A stretch of DNA of 44,525 bases from Pseudomonadota bacterium (lineage in GTDB: Bacteria; Chloroflexota; UBA6077; JAJPGT01). The notes beneath the pieces were generated by a model that made no database searches, was not told where the DNA came from, and was given only the letters and a program-made list of their open reading frames with translations. The stretch lies in contig JAJPGT010000107.1 of NCBI GenBank assembly GCA_021325655.1, positions 1 to 44,525 on the forward strand, written 5' to 3'. Numbering within the stretch: the stretch's first letter is position 1; every line of letters starts with the position of its first letter. The position numbers and the translations under genes are program-made. This document shows positions 14,698 through 22,980 of this stretch, in pieces.

Positions 14698-15590
14698 TGC
14701 CCGAAGCGGCGAAAATCTCCGTCGCGGTCGCCCCGCCCCAGCAGCGGCGGGCGCTGGTCGAGCTGCGCGGGCTGTACATCATCTGGTACCGCGATCTGCT
14801 GCGCTGGTGGCGGGATCGCCAGCGCATCCTGCCGTCCCTGGTGCAGCCGCTGCTATACCTGTTCGTCTTCGGGGTGGGCCTGGGCGCTTCCCTGGCCGGG
14901 CCGCGCACCGCTGGCGCCACTGCCTCCGCCGGGGCGCTGGGGGTCAGCTACACCACGTTCATGTACCCCGGAGTGCTGGCGATGAGTGTGCTGTTCACCA
15001 GCATCTTCTCGGCGGTGAGCATCGTCTGGGATCGCGAGTTCGGCTTCCTCAAAGAAATCCAGGTCGCCCCACTCAGCCGGGTCTCTGTCGCCCTCGGTAA
15101 GACCCTGGGCGGCAGCTCCGTCGCGGTGCTCCAGGCCAGCCTGTTGCTGCTGGTCTCCCCACTGGTCGGCGTCTGGTTCACCCCCGGCACTATCCTGGCC
15201 GCCCTGGGGCTGCTGCTGCTGCTCGCCTTCACCCTGTCGGCCATCGGAGTCGCGGTCGCCTCGCGGATGAAGACCATGGAGGGCTTCCAGCTCATCATGA
15301 ACTTCGTCCTGCTGCCGCTGCTGTTCCTCAGCGGCGCCTTCTTCCCGCTGGCCAACCTGCCGCTCTGGCTGGCCGTGCTCACCCACCTGGACCCCGCCGC
15401 CTACGCGGTGGACGCCCTGCGCCGGGTGGTGCTCGCCTCGGCCGGGGTGCCGCCGGAAACGCTGGCCCGCCTGGCGCTCACGGCCCCCAGCGGCGAGCCG
15501 CTGCCGCTGGGGGCCGACGTCGCGGTGCTGCTCGGCTTCAGCCTGCCGGCGCTCGCCCTGGCTGTCCGCTGGTTCGGGCGCGCGGAGTGA
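14697..15590 (+). CDS. ABC-2 type exporter permease (DrrB type)
   Basis: ATG 14697 overlaps the ATPase stop as TGATG and is preceded by GGGGA, giving 297 residues. About six membrane segments are visible, for example LPSLVQPLLYLFVFGVGLG and LGLLLLLAFTLSAIGVAVAS. The C-terminal block LPLLFLSGAFFPLANLPLWL, then DPAAYAVDALR, is the standard ABC-2/NodJ/DrrB signature. It is the channel partner of the upstream ATPase. Substrate unknown. Confidence 0.9.
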   Translation: MPEAAKISVAVAPPQQRRALVELRGLYIIWYRDLLRWWRDRQRILPSLVQPLLYLFVFGVGLGASLAGPRTAGATASAGALGVSYTTFMYPGVLAMSVLFTSIFSAVSIVWDREFGFLKEIQVAPLSRVSVALGKTLGGSSVAVLQASLLLLVSPLVGVWFTPGTILAALGLLLLLAFTLSAIGVAVASRMKTMEGFQLIMNFVLLPLLFLSGAFFPLANLPLWLAVLTHLDPAAYAVDALRRVVLASAGVPPETLARLALTAPSGEPLPLGADVAVLLGFSLPALALAVRWFGRAE

Positions 15591-16037
15591 GCCATTCCAG
15601 ATCCGCTTCATCGCCGGGAGGCGTTCCCGCAGCACCGCCCAGCGTTGGTCGAAGGGAGTCCCGTGGTGCTCCATCTCCTCGCGGCTGGAGCCGCCGCCCA
15701 CCCCGAACAGGACGCGCCTACCGGAGAGGTGGTCTAGCGAGGCCACCTCTTTCGCGGTCATGATCGGGTCGCGCTCGACCACCAGGTAGATGCGGGTGCC
15801 GATCTTGAGACAGGTGGTCACTGCGGCCACAGCTCCAAGCGTGACGAAGGGGTCGAGCGAATGCCACTCCTCGGGCGGGAGCGGCTCGCCACTCGGCCAG
15901 GACGTCCACCGGCTGGCGGGAATGTGGGTGTGCTCGGGAAACAGCAGCGACTCGAACCCGCGCGCCCCCAGCGCCCAGGCCAGGTCGGTGGCCAGGATCG
16001 CATAGTGGGCCAGGAAGATCTAGGCTCCGAACTCCAT
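15591..16037 (-). pseudogene. Degraded LLM-class (F420-dependent type) oxidoreductase
   Basis: ATG 16037 follows an intact AAGGAG site, but codon 6 is an in-frame TAG (16022-16020): MEFGA-stop-IFLAHYAILATDLAW. Beyond the stop the frame reads a convincing luciferase-like N-terminus through about 140 codons (ARGFESLLFPEHTHIP, KIGTRIYLVVERDP, EVASLDHLSGRRVLFGVGGG, REEMEHHGTPFDQRWAVLRE, MKRIW). Similarity then ends at the 3' end of the ABC permease gene, about half the usual 280-320 residues. It is therefore broken twice: a nonsense codon near the start and a lost C-terminal half. The TAG could come from a CAG glutamine codon by one transition. Confidence 0.8.
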
Positions 16038-16094
16038 CGCGCTCCTTCGGCGGGGTCTGGAAGGCCAAGTGCACAGGCGGAACCGTACGCGGCG

Positions 16095-16418
16095 CTACAG
16101 GATCACGTTCTCCTGGACGATGACGCCGTGGCTGTGCGCCTCGTCCAGGAACTTCCAGGCGTCCTCGAAGGTGGCCACGCCCGCGGGCGACGCCACCGAC
16201 GCCTTGAACGACTCTACGTCGTCCCACCACAGCTCGGCGATGCCGTCGAACGGGATGCCCTGCCTGGGCTGATCGGGCAGGATTGGGTTGACGGTGTACT
16301 TGCGCAGCCCCGGCATCTTCGCGGCGATGGGGGCGTGGCTGTTGACCCAGTAGTTGCGGAACTCGTCCCAGTTCTGGAACTCCGGCCGCTTGGTGACGAA
16401 GAACACGACCTTGATCAT
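16095..16418 (-). CDS. EthD-domain protein
   Basis: ATG 16418 follows GAGAGGAG and gives 107 residues. The ferredoxin-like dimeric alpha-beta barrel pattern of EthD proteins is visible: MIKVVFFVTKRPEF, the helix DEFRNYWVNSHAPIAAKMPGL with the conserved HAP, then KYTVNPIL and GIAELWWDDVESFKAS. EthD proteins accompany oxidative degradation pathways, but their exact role is often unknown. It sits between the Ldh2-family gene and the LLM pseudogene on the same strand, consistent with a small catabolic set that is decaying. Confidence 0.75.
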   Translation of the reverse strand: MIKVVFFVTKRPEFQNWDEFRNYWVNSHAPIAAKMPGLRKYTVNPILPDQPRQGIPFDGIAELWWDDVESFKASVASPAGVATFEDAWKFLDEAHSHGVIVQENVIL

Positions 16419-16556
16419 AGGTGCTCCTCTCGCTGGATCAGGGTGCGCGCGCTGCTCTGAGCGCGCCACCCGCCACGCTACGCCGCACGCACGACACTGT
16501 CAACACCGCCAGGCCGGGGGCGGGCCCGGAAGCGCCCGGGCGACGCAGCCGAGCCA

Positions 16557-17657
16557 CTACCCCTCCTGGTGCTCTGGTATCGGCACCCCGTAGCGCTGGG
16601 CGACGGCCGCCAGCTCGTGCCAGATGGCCTCCGGCAGGGGGATGCCCTCGCGGCTCCGCTGCTCGCGCGTGCGCACCTCTGGCTCGCCGGGGATCAGGAT
16701 CTCGTCCACCCCCGGGGCGCGGGGCGTCTGCTTCAGCGTCTCCAGCGCCTCAGCGACCAGCGCCTGGTAGCGCTGTCCGTCTCCGAAGGGGGCGGGATTG
16801 ACGACGAGCAGGAACACCCCGGCGACGCGCCCGCGCGATTCGGTGGTCCCCTCCTGCACGCTGCCGGCCAGCGTCGGGTCAGGATCGTCGATCATCGCCA
16901 GCGCGCCCAGCAGCGCCGAGACGATGGCGAGGCCGAAGCCTTTGTGCGCCGCCACCTCCCCGCCGAACGGGAGCAGCGCCCCACCGGCGTAGTAGTCGTT
17001 CGGATCGGTGCTCGGGTGCCCCTCGCGGTCGATCAGGCAGCCGGGCGGCACCGGCACGCCCTTGGCGCGGGCGACGCGGAGCTTGCCCTCGGCAACGGTA
17101 GAGGTGGAGATGTCCACCAGCATCGTCGGCCGGCCATCGGCCGGGATACCGAACGACCAGGGATTGGCGCCCAGGCCGCGGCGGGTGCCGCCGAGGGGCG
17201 CCACCGGGGCGACGCCGGGGCCGGCCATGCCCACGGTCACGATTCCGATCAGCCCCTGCTCGGCGGCCCGCTCGGCGTAGTCGCCCAGGCGGCCGATATG
17301 GCTGGAGTGGCGGACCGCCGCCGCGGCCAGGCCGTGCTCGCGCGCTCGCTCCATGGCCCAGTTCAGCGCGTAGCGGGTGGAGAAGTGCCCGAAGCTGCGC
17401 CGGGCGTCCACGAGCGCAGTCACGGCGGTCTGGCGCAGGATCTCGGGCCGGGCGGAGGGGACGATCTCGCCGTTGTCGGCGCTGGCGACGTATTGCGGGA
17501 GGCGCAGCACACCATGAGAGTCGTGGCCCGACAGGTTGGCGGTGACCAAGTGGCGCGCCACCTCGGCGGCCACCTCCTGGTCCGCTCCCATCGCCTGGAG
17601 CACCTGGGCGACGAAGCGCTGCAACGCGTGTGGCTGCACGAGACGGACGGTAGCCAT
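16557..17657 (-). CDS. Malate/L-lactate/ureidoglycolate dehydrogenase family (Ldh2)
   Basis: The start ATG 17657 follows AGGGAGGG; the product has 366 residues, normal for the family. Diagnostic motifs are SGHDSHGV (about 43-50), HSSHIGRLGDYAERAA (about 121-136) and DISTSTVAEGKLRVARAKG. These NAD(P)-dependent oxidoreductases have a fold unlike Rossmann LDH/MDH and act on 2-hydroxy acids such as malate, lactate, sulfolactate or ureidoglycolate. The exact substrate is not assignable. It heads a minus-strand set with the EthD gene and the LLM pseudogene. Confidence 0.88.
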   Translation of the reverse strand: MATVRLVQPHALQRFVAQVLQAMGADQEVAAEVARHLVTANLSGHDSHGVLRLPQYVASADNGEIVPSARPEILRQTAVTALVDARRSFGHFSTRYALNWAMERAREHGLAAAAVRHSSHIGRLGDYAERAAEQGLIGIVTVGMAGPGVAPVAPLGGTRRGLGANPWSFGIPADGRPTMLVDISTSTVAEGKLRVARAKGVPVPPGCLIDREGHPSTDPNDYYAGGALLPFGGEVAAHKGFGLAIVSALLGALAMIDDPDPTLAGSVQEGTTESRGRVAGVFLLVVNPAPFGDGQRYQALVAEALETLKQTPRAPGVDEILIPGEPEVRTREQRSREGIPLPEAIWHELAAVAQRYGVPIPEHQEG

Positions 17658-17677
17658 GAGACCCTCCCTATGCCGTA

Positions 17678-17705
17678 GCGAGGGCGCGTGAGGGTGCGCC
17701 CTCGC
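17678..17705 (-). terminator. 10-bp hairpin after the YVTN propeller gene
   Basis: GCGAGGGCGC (17678-17687) and GCGCCCTCGC (17696-17705) pair perfectly across an 8-nt loop. On the minus strand it lies about 130 nt beyond the propeller stop and 20 nt before the dehydrogenase start, so it could also act as a 5' leader structure of the dehydrogenase gene. Confidence 0.45.
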
Positions 17706-17833
17706 GCTCCACCCGCGTGATGGGCGGAAGCCCTGCTGTGACCCTGGCGCGAGCAGCCATCCGGCCGCCAGTGGCTTCCGAGGGACAGTCTATCCTCCCG
17801 GCGGCGAGCGAGGCTCCCGGTCGTCCGACCGCG

Positions 17834-18883
17834 CTATTCCTGCAGGACCGAGACGGTGTCGCCGCCGCTGTTCACGATGAAAACCTGGTTCTTGGCGGTG
17901 TTCACGCTTCCGTCGCGGGGGCCACTGCCGACGCTCAGCGTCTGAATGACCGTGTTCGTCGCGCCGTCGATCATCGAGATGCTGTCGCTGCCGGTGTTGG
18001 AGACGAAGGCGTGGTTGGTGCGTGGGTTGACGATGATCCGCCGTGGATCAGTCCCCACGGCGATGCTCACCCCGGTGAACTGCTCCGTCGCCAGGTCCAT
18101 CACCCACACCGTGTTGTCCCCGGCGTTGGAGACGTACAGGCAGTTGACGACCGGGTTGATCGCGAGGCCACGCGGGTTGTGGCCGGTTGGCAGGGTGGCG
18201 ACCACCCGGTGGCGCTTGCCATCGATGATCGAGAGGGTGTCGCTGTCGTAGTTTGCCACGTAGATCCGGTTTGTCTTCGGGTTCACCGCGATGCCGAGCG
18301 GACTCTGCCCGACCGAGACGCTCCCGAGGAGCGCGTAGCTGGACCCGTCGATCACGTCCACCTGGTTGGCGGAGTAGACGGTCACGAACACCCGGTTGGT
18401 CTTCGGGTCGAAGGCGACGTCGCCGCCGTTGCCGCCCAGGTCGACGGTCGCGACGACGGTGTCGCTCGCGCCGTCGAGCACGGACAGGCTCCTGCCGGCG
18501 TCGTTGGCGATGTAGACGAGGTTGGCCCGAGTGTTGACGTCCGCGTCCGCTGGCTCGCGGCCGACGCCACTGCTGATGGTATCCCTCACCCGATAGGTGG
18601 CGGCGTCGATGACAGAGATGGTGTCGTCGGCCCAGTTGGGCACGTAGAGCCGCCTGGTCGTCGGGTTGAGCGCGGCGGCGGAGGGCCACTGGCCGACGGT
18701 GATGCTCCCGGCCAGGCTCGCTGCCTGGGCCACGGCAATAGACAGCGCCAGGACGACCAGCACGAGCACGGCGGCGAGACGAAGCTGTGCGTCAATCAGC
18801 CAGGCGCTGCCCGCGCCGCCGTTGAGAGGAGCAGGCGGCGACGTGATCTCTGGCGGCCGGGTCCAGGCGAAGCTCCACGGCAT
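17834..18883 (-). CDS. Membrane-anchored YVTN-type beta-propeller protein
   Basis: ATG 18883 follows GGAGGGGG. The 349-residue protein has an N-terminal hydrophobic segment (about 36-54, LAAVLVLVVLALSIAVAQA) serving as signal or anchor. Seven or so repeats of about 42 residues follow, with a consensus like VNPKTNRIYVANYDSDTLSIIDG and VATVDLGGN. This is the YVTN/NHL-like seven-bladed propeller architecture of extracellular proteins. The repeats are well preserved up to the C-terminus. Function is probably binding or scaffolding at the cell surface. Confidence 0.85.
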   Translation of the reverse strand: MPWSFAWTRPPEITSPPAPLNGGAGSAWLIDAQLRLAAVLVLVVLALSIAVAQAASLAGSITVGQWPSAAALNPTTRRLYVPNWADDTISVIDAATYRVRDTISSGVGREPADADVNTRANLVYIANDAGRSLSVLDGASDTVVATVDLGGNGGDVAFDPKTNRVFVTVYSANQVDVIDGSSYALLGSVSVGQSPLGIAVNPKTNRIYVANYDSDTLSIIDGKRHRVVATLPTGHNPRGLAINPVVNCLYVSNAGDNTVWVMDLATEQFTGVSIAVGTDPRRIIVNPRTNHAFVSNTGSDSISMIDGATNTVIQTLSVGSGPRDGSVNTAKNQVFIVNSGGDTVSVLQE

Positions 18884-19077
18884 GAGCGGTCCCCCTCCGG
18901 CGAGATTAACGCGACCAGCGGCCCGCGTGCGTCAGCAAACCGCCCCGCGGCCGGCCAATGAGCCCGGGTTCTACCACTTGCGGACCCGCGGGGCAATCCC
19001 GCCGGCCAGCCAGGTCGGCGTTGCGCCCGAGCATTGAGCGGGGCGCCGCGAGCGGGATGGGTTCGGGGAGTGGTGGG

Positions 19078-20076
19078 TCAGAAGGTGCCCGAGTAGACCG
19101 AGCAGGAGCGGCAGACCTCCGGCGGCTCGTCGGACGAGAGCTGCGCCCGGAAGCGCTCAAACGCGGGGCTGTTCCAGACCGCCTCCACTCCACGCTCGGC
19201 CATGCTCCCAAAGTTGATCCGGTCCGGCGTCGCCACCATGCAGCAGGGCATGGCGAGCCCCTGGTAGCTCACGTAGGCGCCGCGCCAGGGCCAGTCGCAG
19301 CGCTCGGGCCCGGGCGTGCCGGGAGGATGGACGCGGGGCCGGGTGCGTGGGAGCCGCAGCTCGATCCCCAGCTCCCGCGCCACGGTGCGCGCCTCGCTAA
19401 AGAAGTGTTCGATGCGCGCCGGGTCCTCGTGCAGCAGCGTCTGCGCGTCGACGTAGTCGCGCATCGGCCGGTAGTGCGCCGGCAGGCTGGACTCGCCGAA
19501 ATCGTGGCAGAGGTGCTGGACGAAGATGGACTCGAACTGCCACTGGTGCGCCAGGCGCACGATCGCCGGTAGCTCGTGCAGGTTCTGCCGCATCGCCACC
19601 ATCACCAGGCGCAGGTGGGGCAGGGCGCTGCCGGCGCGCTCGCGGGCGGCCAGGAGTAGCTCCAGGCCGCGGAGCACACGCTCGAAGCGTGAGCGGACGC
19701 GGATGCGCTCGTACGTCTCGGCGCTGGCGCCGTCGATCGAGACGCACACGGTATCCAGGCCACAGGAGACGGCGCGGGCGGCGCGGGCCGGGTTGAGCAG
19801 GGTCAGGTTGGAGTTGGTGCTCACCCGAACGCCGCGACCGGCAGCATACTCGACCATGTCGAAGAAGCGAGGGTGCATCATCGGCTCGCCCAGCCCTTGC
19901 AGGTGCAGCTCCTGAAGCGTGGGGAACTGGTCGATGAGCCGGCGGAAGGTATCGAACGCCATGAAGGCGGGCGGGCCGTAGGGCGGACCGTCCTGGCGGA
20001 ACTGGATCGGGCACATCGTGCAGCGCAGGTTGCACTGGCCGACCGGCTCGATTTGGACGTAGGTGGGAAGCTCCAT
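19078..20076 (-). CDS. Radical SAM/SPASM domain protein
   Basis: ATG 20076 follows CGGAGGAG; the product is 332 residues. The [4Fe-4S]-SAM motif is C15-NLR-C19-TM-C22. GLGEPMMHP (61-69) matches the SAM-binding GGEP-type strand and VSTNSN the next one. The C-terminal SPASM region has C260, C278-C279, C322 and C325, with the typical WNSPAFERFR helix, so it should hold one or two auxiliary clusters. SPASM enzymes modify peptides, sugars or cofactors by radical chemistry. As the last gene of the heptose operon, 22 nt after the GT2 gene, it may act on the glycan or its acceptor; the substrate is inference only. Confidence 0.88.
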   Translation of the reverse strand: MELPTYVQIEPVGQCNLRCTMCPIQFRQDGPPYGPPAFMAFDTFRRLIDQFPTLQELHLQGLGEPMMHPRFFDMVEYAAGRGVRVSTNSNLTLLNPARAARAVSCGLDTVCVSIDGASAETYERIRVRSRFERVLRGLELLLAARERAGSALPHLRLVMVAMRQNLHELPAIVRLAHQWQFESIFVQHLCHDFGESSLPAHYRPMRDYVDAQTLLHEDPARIEHFFSEARTVARELGIELRLPRTRPRVHPPGTPGPERCDWPWRGAYVSYQGLAMPCCMVATPDRINFGSMAERGVEAVWNSPAFERFRAQLSSDEPPEVCRSCSVYSGTF

Positions 20077-20098
20077 CGGGCTCCTCCGTCAGGTCCCA

Positions 20099-21250
20099 TT
20101 ACAGGAAGACGACACGGAACGTCACCGCCCCGCGCAGCCGCCAGTAGATCGACAGCGGCGGGATCAGCGCTGAGGTGACGAGCATCTCCGCGACGTGCCG
20201 GGGATCGCGCGAGGTGTCGCGCAGGCGCTGGGCGCAGAAGCGCCCGGTGAGCCAGAGCCAGAGGCTCGCGCCAGCCAGCGCCCCACGCCGGGAGCCGCTG
20301 AGCAGGGCCAGTAGCGCCAGCAGCAGCGCCGCGACGCTGGCGTAGTAGCGCCAGGGCGGCGCGGGCTGGATGCGCTCGCGGTACAGGCGCGGGTGCTTCT
20401 TGTAGAGCAGCGCGTTGAACATGCTCTTGCGCTGCTGGCTCAGGCTCACCCCCCAGGGCGCGGGGCGCACCGGGTGCACCACCACCGCATCCAGGGCCTG
20501 GACGAAGGGGCCCGGCTTATCGTTTGGCGCCACCCGCTCCAGCAGACTGAAGAACAGGTCGCTGTCCTCGCGCCAGGGGGCGGTGAAGCGCTCGTCGAAT
20601 CCGCCCACCACGTCCAGCGCGTCGCGGCGGTAGAAGCAGTTGGCGGTGAGGAAGACGCCGTCTTCCAGCCCGGCTGCGTCACGCTCGTAGTCGGTGGGAT
20701 GATCCGGCAGGGGGACGATGGTGCGACCCCAGGCGCCGATCACGCCGTCGGATAGCGCCGCCAGCCCGGCGCGGAGCCAGCCGGGCTGGGGAACGCAGTC
20801 GTCGTCCGTAAAGGCGACGATCGGGGCGCGGGCCAAACGCCAGCCGGCGTTGCGCGCCGCGGCGGGTCCGTGGCGGTCGCGCACCGCGACGTACCGAATC
20901 GCGGGCCCGCCGCGCCCGGTCTGGCAGGGGCAGAGCGCTTCGGCCAGCGCCTCCACCTGCCGACGTGTCTGGTCGCTGGCGGCGTCGTCGGCGACCAGGA
21001 TCTCATAGCGCTCCGGATCGATGTCCTGCCGCAGGAGCGCCGCCAGGCAGCGCCGCAGGAGCGCCGGACGGTGGTAGGTCGGCACCACGACGGAGACCTG
21101 GAGCGTGGCAGTCTCCGCGTCCCGCTGGTCCCGGTGGCGCCAGGCGGGACGCGCCGCAGCCGGGTCGCTGTCCACGCCGAGCGCCGGGCGCGTGCCGTCC
21201 GGCGAGACACGCTGGGGAAGCGGCGCGCGGTCGGCGACGGGCGCGCTCAC
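20099..21250 (-). CDS. Family 2 glycosyltransferase with C-terminal membrane segments
   Basis: GTG 21250 overlaps the carbamoyltransferase stop as GTGA and has GGAGG a few bases upstream, so I prefer it to the longer frame from 21322; this gives 383 residues. The GT-A fold is shown by VSVVVPTYHRPALLRRCLAA, ILVADDAASDQT and the DxD-like AFTDDDCVPQPGW. WREDSDLFFSLL supplies the usual ED motif. Near the C-terminus a hydrophobic stretch (YYASVAALLLALLALLSG) and a second one anchor it in the membrane. It should add a sugar from a nucleotide donor to the operon's glycan. Confidence 0.88.
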   Translation of the reverse strand: MSAPVADRAPLPQRVSPDGTRPALGVDSDPAAARPAWRHRDQRDAETATLQVSVVVPTYHRPALLRRCLAALLRQDIDPERYEILVADDAASDQTRRQVEALAEALCPCQTGRGGPAIRYVAVRDRHGPAAARNAGWRLARAPIVAFTDDDCVPQPGWLRAGLAALSDGVIGAWGRTIVPLPDHPTDYERDAAGLEDGVFLTANCFYRRDALDVVGGFDERFTAPWREDSDLFFSLLERVAPNDKPGPFVQALDAVVVHPVRPAPWGVSLSQQRKSMFNALLYKKHPRLYRERIQPAPPWRYYASVAALLLALLALLSGSRRGALAGASLWLWLTGRFCAQRLRDTSRDPRHVAEMLVTSALIPPLSIYWRLRGAVTFRVVFL

Positions 21251-22980
21251 GCGCCGCCTCCGGGCTTCTCGAGCAGGAAGGAGCCGATCACCAGCGCGTC
21301 GAGCGGAGCGGTCCAGAAGCATTCCAGCGCATCGCGCGGGGTGCAGACGATCGGCTCCCCGCGGGTGTTGAACGAGGTGTTCACCAGCACCGGGACGCCG
21401 GTGCGGCGCTGGAACGCCTTCAGCACGTTGTAATAGCGCGGGTGCTGCGCCCGGTTGATCGTCTGCACTCGAGCGGTGCCATCCACATGGCGCACTGCCG
21501 GGATGAGCGCCGCCTTGTCGGGCCGGATGTTGTAGACGAACAGCATGAACGGCGAGGCCGCGGCACCGACGAACCAGCTCGCCGCCTCCTCTTCCAGCAC
21601 CACCGGCGCCACCGGGCGAAAGTCCTCGCGGTCCTTGATCTCGTTCAGCCGCGTTTGCATCTCGGCGTGCAGCGGGGAGGCGAGGATGGAACGGCCGCCC
21701 AGCGCCCGGGGGCCGAACTCCATCCGCCCCTGGAACCAGCCGACGACCTTGTCCTGGACCAGCAGTGCGGCAGTCTCGTCGGCCACGTCGTGGAGCCGCC
21801 GGTAGGGCAGCTTGGCCCAGCGCAGGAACGTCTCGATCTCCGCGTCGTCGAAGGCCGGGCCGAGGAAGGCGTGGTCCATCTGGTAGCGCCGCTCCTGCCC
21901 CTCGCGCTCACAGGCGTCGACCCAGAGGGCAGCGCCAAGCGCGGTGCCGGCGTCGCCGGCGGCCGGCTGCACCCACACCCGCTTGAACGGCCCCTCGTCG
22001 CGCAGCCGCGCGTTCATCACGCAGTTCAGCGCCACGCCGCCGGCCAGACACAGGTTCTGGACGCGCGTCCGCTCGTACAGCCAGCCGGCCAGCGCCAGCG
22101 CGGTCTCTTCGAGGGCGACCTGGAGCGAGCGGGCGAGGTCGAAGTGGCGTGGCTCGTAGGGGCCGCCCCGGCGACGCGGGGGCCCGAAGCGCTCCTCCAG
22201 GCGCGGCGGCTGCACGGTGTACTGGCCGTTCGGGCCGAGGCGGATAATCTCCCGGAAGTCGTCCAGGTAGCGCGGCTGCCCGAACGAGGCGAGCGCCATC
22301 ACCTTGTACTCGTCGGACGAGTGCAGGAAGCCGAGGTAGCCCGTGACCTGCTCGTAGAGCAGCCCGAGCGAGTGGGGGAAGTTCACCTGCCCCAGCCGCT
22401 CCAGGCAGGTCCCGACCCCGAGGTTGTAGCTGGTGGTGGCGCGCTCGCCCCGCCCATCCAGGGTGAGCACCGCCGCCTGCTCGAACGGCGAGGCGTGAAA
22501 CGCGCTCGCGGCGTGCGCCAGGTGGTGCTCCACGAAGTGCCACTGGTAGGGGCCATCCGGCCGCGCCCCACGGAACCGCTCCTGGAGATGATGCGGCGCG
22601 CCGCTGGCCAGGTGGCGCGGGGCGTTGACGATGTAGGACAGGAACAGCGGGTCCCAGACGGATTCCCACTCGGCCGGGCAGGGGTGCGCGCTCGGCTCCA
22701 ACGGCAGCGTGATCGTCGCGTCGTCCCGCCGTGGGCCGAGCAGCAGATACGGGTCGAAGGAATAGGCGACGTGGTCGACGTCCACCAGCCGAATGCCCGC
22801 TTCACGCAGGCAGTAGTCGATCGCGTGGTAGGGCAGCTCATAGGCGGAGAAGGGGACCGGGCGCTTCCCGTGCTTGACGCGGGTGAAGCGCTCCTCCTCG
22901 GCGGCGGCGACGACCTGGCCATCCTGCACCAGACACGCGGCCGGGTCGTGGAACGCCGCGTTGATCCCGAGCGTGTACAT
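21247..22980 (-). CDS. Carbamoyltransferase (NodU/CmcH family)
   Basis: ATG 22980 directly follows the stop of the GT9 gene; the ribosome site AAAGGAG lies across that stop. The 577-residue product is full length. The N-terminal Kae1/TobZ-like domain shows LGINAAFHDPAACLV, EEERFTRVKHGKRPVP and LTLDGRGERATT, with LCLAGGVALNCVMN later. The C-terminal domain contains FGPRALGGRSILASP and VLVNTSFNTRGEPIV. These enzymes use carbamoyl phosphate and ATP to form carbamoyl-adenylate and O-carbamoylate sugars or antibiotics. Here it probably carbamoylates a sugar of the heptose glycan, since glycosyltransferase genes flank and overlap it. Confidence 0.92.
   Translation of the reverse strand: MYTLGINAAFHDPAACLVQDGQVVAAAEEERFTRVKHGKRPVPFSAYELPYHAIDYCLREAGIRLVDVDHVAYSFDPYLLLGPRRDDATITLPLEPSAHPCPAEWESVWDPLFLSYIVNAPRHLASGAPHHLQERFRGARPDGPYQWHFVEHHLAHAASAFHASPFEQAAVLTLDGRGERATTSYNLGVGTCLERLGQVNFPHSLGLLYEQVTGYLGFLHSSDEYKVMALASFGQPRYLDDFREIIRLGPNGQYTVQPPRLEERFGPPRRRGGPYEPRHFDLARSLQVALEETALALAGWLYERTRVQNLCLAGGVALNCVMNARLRDEGPFKRVWVQPAAGDAGTALGAALWVDACEREGQERRYQMDHAFLGPAFDDAEIETFLRWAKLPYRRLHDVADETAALLVQDKVVGWFQGRMEFGPRALGGRSILASPLHAEMQTRLNEIKDREDFRPVAPVVLEEEAASWFVGAAASPFMLFVYNIRPDKAALIPAVRHVDGTARVQTINRAQHPRYYNVLKAFQRRTGVPVLVNTSFNTRGEPIVCTPRDALECFWTAPLDALVIGSFLLEKPGGGA

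Noticed and set aside
14853..15830. 325-codon minus-strand frame continuing the LLM-like sequence
   Set aside because: Only the part before about 15591 resembles the family. The rest is antisense to the ABC permease and is Gln/Arg-rich, so it is the readthrough of a truncated pseudogene.
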